A stretch of 64,000 nucleotides of DNA, taken from assembly GCA_041395725.1 (NCBI GenBank), contig JAWKZW010000001.1, forward strand, positions 4,656,501-4,720,500. Reading direction: 5' to 3'. The notes below the pieces were generated by a model that was not told the origin of the DNA, did not search any database, and saw only the letters and a program-made list of their open reading frames with translations. This stretch comes from Gammaproteobacteria bacterium (GTDB taxonomy: Bacteria > Pseudomonadota > Gammaproteobacteria > Pseudomonadales > Pseudohongiellaceae). This document shows, piece by piece, positions 29,054 to 37,723 of this stretch. The translations under genes and the position numbers were made by a program. How positions within the stretch are numbered: position 1 is the first letter of the stretch; each line of letters begins with the position of its first letter.

Positions 29054-29803
29054 ATGGACTTCACATTACCCGACATGTCATTCACGTGGCTCGATATTTT
29101 CGCCTTTTTCTGGTTCCTGCTCTGCTGGATCGGTTATTCCGCGTTTGCCCGCCGCGCTGCCAAGAAGACCGACACCCTGTCCAGCGTGCTTTACAAGTTC
29201 CGCAAGGAGTGGATCGACAAACTCAGCCGGACCGGCATGAGCGAAGTGGACGCCGAGTTACTTGCCAGCCTTGAGAGGCAAGTGTCTTTCTTTGCCTCTA
29301 CGTCGCTGCTGATACTGGCGAGTCTGGTGGGTGTATTGAGCACCGCCAGCGACATTTTCATGAACCTTTCCTCGCTCAGCTTCGTCTCGGCGGTTTCACT
29401 GCAGGTGATCCAGCTGAAATTACTCCTGCTTATCGTCATTTTTACTTATGGCTTTTTCACCTTCACATGGTCAATCAGGCAATACGGATTCTGCTTTATC
29501 CTGTTTGGCTCCTCGTTTAACACGGTCAGGTATTATGACCGGGCAGATGACTACCAGGCGGTGGCAAAAAACCGTGATTTCAAAGCCATGGCCAAGGTGC
29601 TTGACCGTGCGGCACACAGCTATAATTACGGCCTGCGGGCGTATTTCTTCGCCCTGGCAGTACTCGGCTGGTTTATCAACCCCTGGGTTTTCCTGCTGGC
29701 CTGTTCGCTCACGGTATTTGTGCTGTATCGCAGGGAATTCAAATCCACCACAGTGCAGGCATTAATAATGTCCCGTGCCGTTGACGCAACCGATCCCCGC
29801 TGA
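29054..29803 (+). CDS. DUF599 family membrane protein
   Basis: Integral membrane protein of 249 residues with about four helices: residues 12-30 (DIFAFFWFLLCWIGYSAFA), 73-95, 115-140 and 195-230. The pattern WIGYSAFARRA, FFASTSLLILASLVGVL and FTFTWSIRQYGFC matches DUF599, a family of unknown function common in proteobacteria. GGGATAAGAAC precedes the ATG. It ends 3 bases before the convergent SDR gene, leaving no room for a terminator between them. Confidence 0.85.
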   Translation: MDFTLPDMSFTWLDIFAFFWFLLCWIGYSAFARRAAKKTDTLSSVLYKFRKEWIDKLSRTGMSEVDAELLASLERQVSFFASTSLLILASLVGVLSTASDIFMNLSSLSFVSAVSLQVIQLKLLLLIVIFTYGFFTFTWSIRQYGFCFILFGSSFNTVRYYDRADDYQAVAKNRDFKAMAKVLDRAAHSYNYGLRAYFFALAVLGWFINPWVFLLACSLTVFVLYRREFKSTTVQALIMSRAVDATDPR

Positions 29804-29806
29804 CGA

Positions 29807-30778
29807 TCAGTCGGTGGCCAGCATCTGTTCCGTCACTTCCCATAACCGCAGGGCCTCCTCGTCATCGGCAGCCCAGGACTCGACACCTTTGTAGCGGGGA
29901 GTTTCGGCGCTGGCCAGATCGGCTACATCACAGTCCTCGCAGTACAGACCACCCAGCCCGTCAAGTGCCGGACTGGTTGCCGCCCACAGCGTAGTTGAAC
30001 AGCCTTGGGTGGGAGACTTGAACATCTGACGGGCCAGTTCCGACAGGTTACCCTCCTCGTCCAGCCAGCCCAGTGCCGCCATTTCCTCGTTATCCAGATG
30101 CCTCTGCAGCGGTGTCATTATGCCTCCCGGATGCACCGAAAACCCCCGTATATTGTCCTGCCGGAACTTCAGGTCCAGGCCCAGGGCAAACAGGGCATTG
30201 GCGGTTTTGGCCTGTCCGTAGGCGACCCATTTGTCGTAAGGTTCCTGGGTGAAATGTATGTCACCCCAGCGAATACCGGAGCGCCGATGACCGACGGAGG
30301 AGAGACAGACCACCCTGGACTGCCCGGCATTCTGCAGCAACGGTAACAACTGCGTGGTGAGCGCGAAATGACCGAGATGGTTGGTGGCGAACTGGTACTC
30401 CCAGCCAGGGCCAACCCGTGTCTCCGGGCAGGCCATGACACCCGCATTGTTAATCAGCAGGTCCAATTTCTCTTCACTGCGCAGCACCCCACCGGTGTAG
30501 TTGCGGATGCTGGACTGTTCCGCCAGATCCATCTGTCCAACGATAACTTCCCCTGGCAGTCCAGCCAGATTCGCCGCGGCTTTTTCCGCCGATCTGACCG
30601 GCACATGCACCCTGGCTCCGGCGTTGAGCAGTGCCCGGGTCGTCTCCAGACCGATACCGCTGTAGCCACCGGTGACCAGGGCCACTTTGCCCTGAAGATT
30701 GCTGCTGGCCAGGATGTCTGACGGCTCGGTTTTCGCGCCGAATCCGGAATTCAGTCTATGCTGCTGCTTGGCTGCCAT
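29807..30778 (-). CDS. short-chain dehydrogenase/reductase
   Basis: Cytosolic NAD(P)-dependent oxidoreductase of 323 residues. Classical SDR features: TGGYSGIG (cofactor turn) near residue 37, NNAGVM near 112, a Ser in LSSVGHRRSG near 160, and the catalytic YGQAK near 189, followed by VHPGGIMT. The length and the WGDIHF region resemble the retinol dehydrogenase/WW-domain oxidoreductase-like SDR group. The start ATG follows GGGGGGACC. Downstream it nearly touches DUF599. The substrate is not predictable. Confidence 0.9.
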   Translation of the reverse strand: MAAKQQHRLNSGFGAKTEPSDILASSNLQGKVALVTGGYSGIGLETTRALLNAGARVHVPVRSAEKAAANLAGLPGEVIVGQMDLAEQSSIRNYTGGVLRSEEKLDLLINNAGVMACPETRVGPGWEYQFATNHLGHFALTTQLLPLLQNAGQSRVVCLSSVGHRRSGIRWGDIHFTQEPYDKWVAYGQAKTANALFALGLDLKFRQDNIRGFSVHPGGIMTPLQRHLDNEEMAALGWLDEEGNLSELARQMFKSPTQGCSTTLWAATSPALDGLGGLYCEDCDVADLASAETPRYKGVESWAADDEEALRLWEVTEQMLATD

Positions 30779-31005
30779 CGGTCCCCCCTTCTCTCTTCCT
30801 GTAGTCAGTCAGGGGCAAGGGTAACACAGAGAGAAAAGGTCAGGGGCGGCAACCGGCACCCGCAGCCAGCTCCCACCACTCAGCTTTTTTTGGTACTGGA
30901 TTAGCTCGGCGGTGTTGGGGATAATGGCGTCTGTCTGGTGGGGGTGTGAGACACTGCGCTTCTGTATTGCGCCCCCGACCGGGTTCATCTACAAGAGCAA
31001 CGACA

Positions 31006-32280
31006 ATGAGTTCCAATGATTCGCTGATCAAGGCGGCCGGCAACGGCCTCATTCACCGCCGCCACCTGCTGGGCCTCGGGCTCAGCGGCCTTGGCATGGC
31101 AGCAGCCGGACAGGCCCTGGGCGCCGACAAGGGGACGAGATTTGAAATCCCGGCCTGGTCACGTCAACCAGGGCCGGGGCCCAGCGCTTACGGGCGCCGC
31201 TCCTCCCACACCCACCACATCGGACGGCTGGCCGGCAACCCCAGCCCCATTTACCCGGGTGGCGGTGCATCCAGAACACCGCTGCATGAGCTGCAGGGCA
31301 CCATTACGCCCAACAGTCTCCATTTTGAGCGGCACCATGCGGGCATCCCGGACATCGATCCGGCCGCCCATCAACTGGTGATCAATGGCCTGGTACGCCA
31401 GCCCCTGGTCTTCAGCTACGAAGATCTGCTTGCCTACCCGATGATCAGCCGGATTTATTTTCTGGAATGCTCTGGCAACAGCGGCACCCTGCTCGGCGAC
31501 ACGCCGGTTGACGGCACCGCCCAGAGTATTCACGGCCTGGTGTCCTGCGCCGAGTGGACCGGTATCCGGCTTGCGGACCTGCTGGCCGAGGCTGGCGTCC
31601 TTAGCGAAGCCAGCTGGATCAGCGCCGTGGGGGCGGACGGAGCCAGCATGGGACGCTCACTGCCACTGACCAAAGCACTGGATGACGTGCTGGTGGCACT
31701 GTATCAGAACGGCGAACCCATCAGACCGGAGCAGGGCTATCCCATACGGTTATTTGTGCCGGGCTGGGAAGGCAATATCAGTGTCAAATGGTTGACCCAG
31801 TTGAAATTGACCACCGGTCCCTCGCAATTCCGGGATGAAACCTCTAAATACACGGACACCCTGCCGGACCGCAGCAGCCTGCAGTTTACCTTTCCGATGG
31901 GCTGCAAATCAGTGATAACCAGCCCTTCCGGGCAGATGGCACTCACTCGCCGCGGCCTTTACCAGGTCACCGGAATTGCCTGGTCCGGTGCCGGGGCAAT
32001 TCGCCGGGTGGAGGTTTCTGCCGACGGAGGCGCGAGCTGGGCGGACGCACTGCTGGAATCCCGACAGACCGAAAAAGCCCTGACCCGCTTCAGAATTCCC
32101 TGGGAATGGCAGGGGCAGGACGCAGTCCTGCTCAGTCGCGCCACCGATGATCGCGGCAACGTGCAACCTACCCGCAGCACCGTCGTCTCGGAGCGGGGCA
32201 GCCTGAGTTTCTATCACTACCACGGTTACCAGAGTTGGGCTGTGGCAGCGGACGGTACCGTGAGGAATACTTATGTTTAA
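31006..32280 (+). CDS. soxC: sulfite dehydrogenase-like molybdoprotein SoxC
   Basis: Molybdenum subunit of the sulfane dehydrogenase SoxCD, about 424 residues, exported by Tat. The N-terminus reads HRRHLLGLGLSGLGMAAAGQALGA, a twin-arginine-type signal. The sulfite-oxidase fold is seen in HHAGIPDIDPAAHQLVINGLV and in YFLECSGNSG, where the Cys near residue 155 is the Mo ligand. A C-terminal Mo-co dimerisation domain follows (GAIRRVEVSADGGASW). An upstream frame adds 20 residues, but ATG 31006 puts the Tat signal at the correct distance and has AAGAG ahead. Its last 8 bases overlap the cytochrome gene. Other sox genes (XYZ, A, B) are absent from the window. Confidence 0.88.
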   Translation: MSSNDSLIKAAGNGLIHRRHLLGLGLSGLGMAAAGQALGADKGTRFEIPAWSRQPGPGPSAYGRRSSHTHHIGRLAGNPSPIYPGGGASRTPLHELQGTITPNSLHFERHHAGIPDIDPAAHQLVINGLVRQPLVFSYEDLLAYPMISRIYFLECSGNSGTLLGDTPVDGTAQSIHGLVSCAEWTGIRLADLLAEAGVLSEASWISAVGADGASMGRSLPLTKALDDVLVALYQNGEPIRPEQGYPIRLFVPGWEGNISVKWLTQLKLTTGPSQFRDETSKYTDTLPDRSSLQFTFPMGCKSVITSPSGQMALTRRGLYQVTGIAWSGAGAIRRVEVSADGGASWADALLESRQTEKALTRFRIPWEWQGQDAVLLSRATDDRGNVQPTRSTVVSERGSLSFYHYHGYQSWAVAADGTVRNTYV

Positions 32281-32809
32281 ACACACCACCCTGACAATGG
32301 CCCTGTCTGTCTGTCTGGCTCTGATCCCGAGCAGCAATTCTGCCGCGGAAGCCACGCCTGCACTGGGAACTCCCATCAGCCAGGCGCAGCTGGCAGAATT
32401 TGACCTGATAGTATCTCCTGATGGTGCAGGACTGCCTGCCGGGCAAGGCACTGCCGCGCAGGGAGAGGCCGTATTCCAGGCTCGTTGCCGGGCCTGCCAT
32501 GGCTCAAACGGCGAAGGGCTGACAGCGGCCACCGTGCTGGTGGGCGGATCGATGCTTTCTGAAGGCCCGCCTCTGCGCACTGTCGGCAGTTACTGGCCCC
32601 ATGCCACTACCGTGTTTGACTTCATCCGTCGCGCCATGCCCGCCGACGCGCCGAAGTCACTGTCTGACACTGAGGTCTACCAGGTCACCGCTTACGTCCT
32701 GTTCCTTAACGGCATTGTCGAGCGGGATCTGGTGCTGGACGCCAGTTCCCTGCCGTCCATTGTCATGCCTAACAGTGACGGGTTCATCGACCAGAGCCAC
32801 ATTCAATAG
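32273..32809 (+). CDS. c-type cytochrome subunit, SoxD/SorB-like
   Basis: Exported monoheme cytochrome c of 178 residues, probable electron acceptor of the SoxC-like subunit. Signal peptide MFKHTTLTMALSVCLALIPSSNSAA; heme site CRACH at about residues 71-75; candidate axial Met in RRAMPADAPKSL near 122, followed by the YQVTAYVLFLNG helix typical of class I cytochromes. It is shorter than the two-heme SoxD of Paracoccus and nearer to one-heme SoxD or SorB. The start overlaps the soxC stop, so translation is coupled. Confidence 0.88.
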   Translation: MFKHTTLTMALSVCLALIPSSNSAAEATPALGTPISQAQLAEFDLIVSPDGAGLPAGQGTAAQGEAVFQARCRACHGSNGEGLTAATVLVGGSMLSEGPPLRTVGSYWPHATTVFDFIRRAMPADAPKSLSDTEVYQVTAYVLFLNGIVERDLVLDASSLPSIVMPNSDGFIDQSHIQ

Positions 32810-32851
32810 GGAACCCCTCCAGCAGAAGGGCACCGCCGGCCAGGGGTCCCC
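32809..32851. terminator. possible stem-loop between convergent genes
   Basis: GGGAACCCCT (32809-32818) pairs with AGGGGTCCCC (32842-32851) at 9 of 10 positions, directly after the cytochrome stop. There is no T tract, so terminator function is uncertain. Confidence 0.35.
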
Positions 32852-32878
32852 GTCGGGGGTTCAGGTTCTGACAACAGA

Positions 32879-34153
32879 TCAACGGTTAACGTCGAGACTG
32901 TGATACACCAGATCCTTGAACTCCCCGGCCAGGCCATGGGCGTTGGACGGCTGTATCTGCAGCATCAGAATGGCAACAGTTCCGGTTTCAGGATCGGCCC
33001 AGGAAAATGTACCCAGAGAACCATTCCAGCCGAACTCACCGTTATTAACGCCGAATTCACTTTGCGTGGCATCCGTGACAACCGCAAGCCCATAGCCCCA
33101 GCCCCGGTCCAGCATGGGATTGGCCGGGTTGGTACCAAACGGAAACAGGGCCTCGTCTATCTGATTACAGGTCATCTGGGCTACCGTGTCTGCGCCTAAT
33201 ATGCGCTGGCCATCCAGTTCGCCACCCGCCAGCAGGGACTGCAGAAAGCGCAGGTAATCAGGGACCGTGCTCACCAGGCCGGCAGCCCCCTCAAGCAGGG
33301 GCGGATCGCTGGTGATAGGGATGTCCATCGCCTCAATGGGTGACAATGGCTGACTGTCCTGGGGCGCCTGGTACGGTCGGGCCAGCCGCGCCACGCGGTC
33401 TTCCGGCACGAAAAATCCGGAGTCCTGCATTGCCAGTGGGCCGAACACCTGCGCAGCAAGGTAATCGTCAAGCGCCTGGCCGGAGACAACCTCCACCACC
33501 CGCCCTAGCACCGTAATAGAAATACTGTAGACCCACTGCTCACCAGGATCCCCTATAAGTGGGACGCCTGCCACCTTATTGACCAGCTGCTCGAGTGTGT
33601 CAGCTCTGGAGCGGACACCCATGCGCCGGTACAACAGACTGTTGCGATGACTCAGCCCGGCCGTATTCAGCAATAGATCCCGAATCGTGATTTCACGCTC
33701 GGGTTTGCGCTGGGCGCTAAGAAAAGGTTCATCCGGATTGATGTACACAAACATATAACCAAACCGGGGTATGTACCGGGACACAGGGTCATCCAGCGAC
33801 AGCCTGCCCTGCTCAATCAATTGCAGTGCAGCGACGGCGGTAATGGGCTTGGACATGGAGCGAATCTGAAAAATAGAGTCAGTTTGCATAGGTTGCTGTT
33901 GCTCAACATCCTGCCACCCGACACTTTCCAGATACACCACCTGACCATGACGGGCAACGCCCGCCACAGCGCCGGCGATGAGACCGTCATCGACATGCTG
34001 GCGCAATAAACGGGATATACCGGCCAGGCTTTCCGGGTTCACTCCTGCCGATCGCGGGTCCGCCAGTGGCAGGCCGGATGCCGGGGCGGCATGCAACGGC
34101 AATTGGCATAAGACTGACACGATAATCGTCGCGATGAATCGAATGGCATTCAA
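32879..34153 (-). CDS. exported serine hydrolase (beta-lactamase class C / family VIII esterase type)
   Basis: Exported serine hydrolase of about 424 residues. The frame is open to 34270, but the likely start is TTG 34153: AGGAG lies 8 bases ahead, and translation from it gives a good signal peptide (NAIRFIATIIVSVLCQLPLHAAP). The catalytic SxxK is SMSK near residue 97. The Tyr motif is VYSISITVLGRV, with Ile where class C beta-lactamases have Asn. The C-terminal motif is GWNGSLGTF in place of KTG. These substitutions resemble family VIII carboxylesterases such as EstB rather than true beta-lactamases. It is convergent with the SoxCD genes. Confidence 0.85.
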   Translation of the reverse strand: MNAIRFIATIIVSVLCQLPLHAAPASGLPLADPRSAGVNPESLAGISRLLRQHVDDGLIAGAVAGVARHGQVVYLESVGWQDVEQQQPMQTDSIFQIRSMSKPITAVAALQLIEQGRLSLDDPVSRYIPRFGYMFVYINPDEPFLSAQRKPEREITIRDLLLNTAGLSHRNSLLYRRMGVRSRADTLEQLVNKVAGVPLIGDPGEQWVYSISITVLGRVVEVVSGQALDDYLAAQVFGPLAMQDSGFFVPEDRVARLARPYQAPQDSQPLSPIEAMDIPITSDPPLLEGAAGLVSTVPDYLRFLQSLLAGGELDGQRILGADTVAQMTCNQIDEALFPFGTNPANPMLDRGWGYGLAVVTDATQSEFGVNNGEFGWNGSLGTFSWADPETGTVAILMLQIQPSNAHGLAGEFKDLVYHSLDVNR

Positions 34154-34331
34154 TAGAGAGACTCCTATGGGATGGGCTTTTGGAATGTTCTTTTTTGTTG
34201 TGACGGTTATTGCTTTCCGGCAGGGCGGTTTTTGCTGATCTGTCGGTGTCATGTTCTTTTTGAACTGCAACCCTGCGTGCCAACTGACTGGAACTCTATT
34301 TTACTGGTCGCGAACTTAAGCTCTTTTCCAG

Positions 34332-34463
34332 TTACAACCGTGACCGCTAACTTGCCAGGATGTCCTTGTATTGATCCCGTAAGAGATTTTTCTGGACTTA
34401 CAACCGTGCTCGTTAGCTTGCCAAGATGTCCTTGTATTGGTCCCGTAAGAGATTTTTTTGGAC
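34332..34463 (-). repeat. 66-bp tandem duplication of the acyl-CoA synthetase 3' end
   Basis: Units 34332-34397 and 34398-34463 agree at about 59 of 66 positions. Read on the minus strand, each unit encodes the same 16 residues (VQKNLLRDQYKDILAS) followed by TAG or TAA. The first-read copy is the true end of the synthetase gene; the second lies beyond the stop codon as a silent remnant. Confidence 0.92.
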
Positions 34464-35927
34464 CTTTCCCATCGTGTTTCGTGGTAGGGAATTTACGAAG
34501 ACAATCTGCTTCGGTTGCTTGAAGCGGGCTATCTGGGTGGCCAGGGTTTCATAGACCTGCGCCTCGCTCACCGCGCCTTCAGCCTCGCTCACGATGACAG
34601 CTACCACGCATTCCCCGAAGTCCGTATGAGGCACACCGATCACTGCCGATTCGACAACACCGGGTATTTCGTTGATGCAGGTTTCTATCTCTATCGGGTA
34701 GATATTCAGGCCACCGGAAATGATCATGTCCTTATTTCTGCCTACCAGAGTAATGCGCCCCTGAGCATCGCAGCTGGCCAGGTCGCCGGTAATGAAAAAA
34801 CCATCATCGCGGAATTCTTCGGCGGTTTTCTCCGGCATTTTCCAGTATCCCTGGAAAACGTTCGGCCCCTTTACTTCCAGGATTCCCACTTCCCCCACAG
34901 GGACGACATTTCTGTTTTCATCAACAATGCGGGTTTCCACCTCAGGAAGCGGGAAACCTACCGTGCCGGCCACCCGTTCCCCCTGCAGAGGGTTGGATAC
35001 CAGCATACCGGTTTCGGTCATACCATACCGCTCAAGAATCCTCTGTCCGGTGCGCTGCTCGAATTCCTCAAAGGTTTCCGCCAGCAGCGGCGCCGAACCG
35101 GAAATGAACAGGCGCATCGAGCTGCAGACTTCCCTGCCGAAATCGGGGTGTTTCAACAGCCTGGTATAAAAGGTCGGCACCCCCATCAGTACGGTGGATT
35201 CCGGCAGGCAGCTGATAATCCTGTCGGCATCGAAACCAGGCAGGAATTTCATGGTTGCTCCGCTCAACAGGGCACAATGGAGCGCCACGAAGAGGCCGTG
35301 AACGTGGTAAATAGGCAGCGCATGCAGCAGCACATCGTCGCTGGTGAAGCCCCATAGCTGGACCAGGTGCTGGGCATTGCTGGCCAGATTACGATGACTG
35401 AGCATTGCGCCTTTGGAACGGCCCGTGGTACCCGACGTATAGAGGATGACCGCGATGTCATTGTCAGCCATTGCGGCTACAGCAAGGTCTGCTTCGACAC
35501 CGTCGATGCTGTCCGGCAGGCTTCCCTCGCCATTGGCATCCAGCGTCAGTAACCGGGCGCCGTGTTTTTCTGCTACTTCGGCCAGGCTGGTGATCCGATC
35601 AGGATCGCAGACAAACAGACGGGGGGTCGCGTCGCCAAGAAAATAGCTGACCTCTTCAGGGGTATAGCTGGTATTGAGAGGAATGTAGATGACTCCGGAG
35701 CGCAGACAGGCCAGGTAGAGCGCCACTGCAAAAGCAGACTTGGGCACCTGAACGACCAGACGCTCCCCCGGTTCAATCCCCTGCTGCCTGATGAAGTGAC
35801 TGATGCGGGCAGTCAGCGCCAGCAGCTCTGCGTTGCTGATCTGCTCACCGTCTGCGCAATCAAGACAGATTTTCTGTGGTGCCCCAGCCAGGCGGGATTC
35901 GATCAGTCCATAGAAATTCTTATTCAT
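34413..35927 (-). CDS. malonyl-CoA/acyl-CoA synthetase (MatB-like)
   Basis: ATP-dependent acyl-CoA ligase of the adenylate-forming superfamily, 504 residues. The phosphate-binding loop YTSGTTGRSKGAM is near residue 167, YHVHGLFVALHCALLSGA near 207 (typical of malonyl-CoA synthetases), the RYGMTETGM motif near 305, the hinge GRNKDMIISGGLNIYP near 395, and the catalytic Lys in NTMGKVQKN near 487. MatB proteins convert malonate or methylmalonate to the CoA ester; the precise acid is inferred. The last 48 coding bases and stop are part of a tandem duplication. No malonate decarboxylase or transporter genes adjoin. Confidence 0.88.
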   Translation of the reverse strand: MNKNFYGLIESRLAGAPQKICLDCADGEQISNAELLALTARISHFIRQQGIEPGERLVVQVPKSAFAVALYLACLRSGVIYIPLNTSYTPEEVSYFLGDATPRLFVCDPDRITSLAEVAEKHGARLLTLDANGEGSLPDSIDGVEADLAVAAMADNDIAVILYTSGTTGRSKGAMLSHRNLASNAQHLVQLWGFTSDDVLLHALPIYHVHGLFVALHCALLSGATMKFLPGFDADRIISCLPESTVLMGVPTFYTRLLKHPDFGREVCSSMRLFISGSAPLLAETFEEFEQRTGQRILERYGMTETGMLVSNPLQGERVAGTVGFPLPEVETRIVDENRNVVPVGEVGILEVKGPNVFQGYWKMPEKTAEEFRDDGFFITGDLASCDAQGRITLVGRNKDMIISGGLNIYPIEIETCINEIPGVVESAVIGVPHTDFGECVVAVIVSEAEGAVSEAQVYETLATQIARFKQPKQIVFVNSLPRNTMGKVQKNLLRDQYKDILAS

Positions 35928-36084
35928 TATTCCGGCGTGTCCTGTCAGCGTTCCATGAGTAGAAGACGGATGATAGCGGATTAGTGGGGTGGGTCAATGC
36001 CTGCCAATCCCGACCGCCCGGGGCCTGCACTGCCGCGGCGCCAGGATGGTGGCGTCTTTCTGTGCTTCTGACCTGTCGTCTGAT

Positions 36085-36155
36085 CAGGGAGCCTCTGACC
36101 AGGTACCACAACGCTGTGCGGGAGTCTGTCGGGCGCTGCTGCCAGGCGTCGTGCG
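36085..36155 (+). repeat. dispersed repeat, copy 2 (left arm of composite palindrome)
   Basis: Begins CAGGGAGCCTCTGACC and contains TACCACAACGCTGTGCGGGAG. Over 71 bases it matches the copy at 44853 at about 79% of positions, and its first 38 bases match copy 1. It is the left end of a 270-bp composite with copy 3 inverted at the right end. Confidence 0.85.
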
Positions 36156-36228
36156 CAGGGAACAGTCACTCCCTTGCCAAGCAGGTCAACAGCGCAGTGG
36201 CGCCCGACAGGCCCGGCCCGGCGGGGCC

Positions 36229-36316
36229 TTCAGACAAGCCCGCTGGCTTCGTTGTACTGCCTTGACAGGCCTGAGCATGCCGGCGGCAATGCGCCTTGCC
36301 AGCGGGCTTGTCTGAA
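36229..36316. repeat. perfect 19-bp inverted repeat inside the composite element
   Basis: TTCAGACAAGCCCGCTGGC (36229-36247) and its exact complement (36298-36316) enclose 50 bases. A shorter GC hairpin (GGCCC...GGGCC, about 36210-36228) lies just to the left. The 484-base gap 35928-36411 contains no gene other than these repeats. Confidence 0.9.
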
Positions 36317-36320
36317 TGCC

Positions 36321-36352
36321 AGAGCATTGTGGTACTTGGTCAGAGGCTCCTT
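36321..36352 (-). repeat. dispersed repeat, copy 3 (inverted right arm)
   Basis: Read on the minus strand: AAGGAGCCTCTGACC-AAG-TACCACAATGCTCT, nearly identical to the start of copy 2 in the opposite direction. A possible -10 (TACAAT, 36357-36362) for the next gene lies just beyond its outer end. Confidence 0.85.
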
Positions 36353-36411
36353 AGGCTACAATAGCCGTCTTACAATCCTTCACACCCTGACCTGCAACTC
36401 AGAGCACACCA

Positions 36412-36849
36412 ATGAGCTATGTGATATTCAGATACCTGCACTTCATTGCCCTGCTTGGCCTGGGAGGATCATTGCTGATCCAGAACATGGCGATCGCCCC
36501 CCGCATCACCGGTGAGGATGCCCGCAATCTCGCCAGAATAGACGGCGTGTACGGGATCAGCGCGGTTTTCGTTTTCCTGTTCGGGTTGACCCTGTGGCTG
36601 TGGATTGGAAAACCGGCTGAGTTTTACAGCAGCAATCCTCTGTTCCACCTGAAAGTTGGAATCTTTTTCCTTGCCGCACTGATTTCCCTCTACCCCACGC
36701 AATTTTTCTTCCGGCACAGAAAATCCACCGCACAGGAAATTGCCGTTCCGCGCCTGCTTATCTGGGCCCTGCGGACAGAAATTGTGCTGTTGCTGATCCT
36801 GCCGGTTCTGGCCGTACTGATGGCGCGGGGAATAGGTCTGCCTGGCTGA
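36412..36849 (+). CDS. DUF2214 family membrane protein
   Basis: Small integral membrane protein of 145 residues with four predicted helices: residues 5-25 (IFRYLHFIALLGLGGSLLIQ), 47-66 (GISAVFVFLFGLTLWLWIG), 80-98 (HLKVGIFFLAALISLYPT) and 118-138. The HLKVGIFFLAAL and SLYPTQFFFRHRK stretches match DUF2214, a membrane family of unknown function. The first and third helices carry conserved His residues, a pattern also seen in heme-binding membrane families. The composite repeat ends 60 bases upstream. Confidence 0.8.
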   Translation: MSYVIFRYLHFIALLGLGGSLLIQNMAIAPRITGEDARNLARIDGVYGISAVFVFLFGLTLWLWIGKPAEFYSSNPLFHLKVGIFFLAALISLYPTQFFFRHRKSTAQEIAVPRLLIWALRTEIVLLLILPVLAVLMARGIGLPG

Positions 36850-36930
36850 TGCGCTGCCGGCAGTTGCAGGCCCGGGTCTTATGGTATTAACTTAGAGACT
36901 TCCAGCCAGGTAAAGCCTCGGGGACTCACT

Positions 36931-37710
36931 TTGATCAAGTTTAATTTGCTGCTTTGCGCCTGCGCCCTGCTACTGCTAAGCAACAGCAGTCTGGCCGTCG
37001 ACAAGGTTGCGCTGCGCAGGGCTATCAGCGGACCCGATCGGGATGTAACGGACTTTGTCCGGGACGAGGCCCGCAAGCCTGTCGAAGTGCTGGACTTCCT
37101 TGGCGTCGAGCCGGGCATGACAGTGCTGGATGTCTACGCAGCGGGCGGTTATTACACCTTCATCCTCTCCAAGGCCGTTGGACCAACAGGCAGGGTATTC
37201 GCCCAGAACACACCGCGCGGACTGCGCTTTGAAGAAGACCGCCAGGAGATCTCGCAAGGGGAAGCGCTGGAAGCAAAGATTCAGGCCGGCAACCTGACCA
37301 ACGTCACCCACCTGGTTGAGCGTATCGAAGACCTGAGCATCGAGCCGGAATCCGTCGACGTCATTATGGTAGTGCAGATTCTCCACGATTATTACAATCC
37401 CGGCCCCGAACGCGCCTTACAGATGCTCAGCAGCCTGAAAACGTTGCTCAAACCGGGCGGCATTGTCGGTGTCATCGATCATGCTGGTGACGCGGGCCGT
37501 GAGAACCGTCGCTTTCATCGCATGGAAAAAGCTCAGGCCATCGGCGTGGCTGAGCAAGCCGGATTTCTGGTGGCAGGTGACAGCGACCTGCTGCATAACC
37601 CCAATGACCGGCGCGTACGCTCTATCTTCGATCCGATGCTGGGTCGAAACACCGATCGTTTTTTACTCAAGCTTCAAAAACCAGAGCAGGCAGCACTGGC
37701 AACAGAATAA
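36931..37710 (+). CDS. exported class I SAM-dependent methyltransferase-like protein
   Basis: Protein of 259 residues with a signal peptide (FNLLLCACALLLLSNSSLAVD) followed by a methyltransferase fold. Motif I is VLDVYAAGGYYTFILSKAVG near residue 65; the acidic DVIMVVQILHDYYNP region is near 145; LLKPGGIVGVIDH near 171. The start is TTG 36931 with GGGGA upstream; no ATG fits. Methyltransferases that look exported are odd because SAM is cytosolic, yet this type recurs in proteobacteria. The next gene follows by 13 bases, indicating cotranscription. Confidence 0.8.
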   Translation: MIKFNLLLCACALLLLSNSSLAVDKVALRRAISGPDRDVTDFVRDEARKPVEVLDFLGVEPGMTVLDVYAAGGYYTFILSKAVGPTGRVFAQNTPRGLRFEEDRQEISQGEALEAKIQAGNLTNVTHLVERIEDLSIEPESVDVIMVVQILHDYYNPGPERALQMLSSLKTLLKPGGIVGVIDHAGDAGRENRRFHRMEKAQAIGVAEQAGFLVAGDSDLLHNPNDRRVRSIFDPMLGRNTDRFLLKLQKPEQAALATE

Positions 37711-37723
37711 TCAGGAGACCAGC

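Noticed and set aside
32879..34153. Annotation as a beta-lactamase
   Set aside because: The Tyr-x-Asn and KTG motifs are replaced; the pattern fits esterases of family VIII better.
37463..37723. N-terminal extension of the exported unknown protein
   Set aside because: Overlaps the methyltransferase gene in another frame; the true start at 37724 has AGGAG and a signal peptide.
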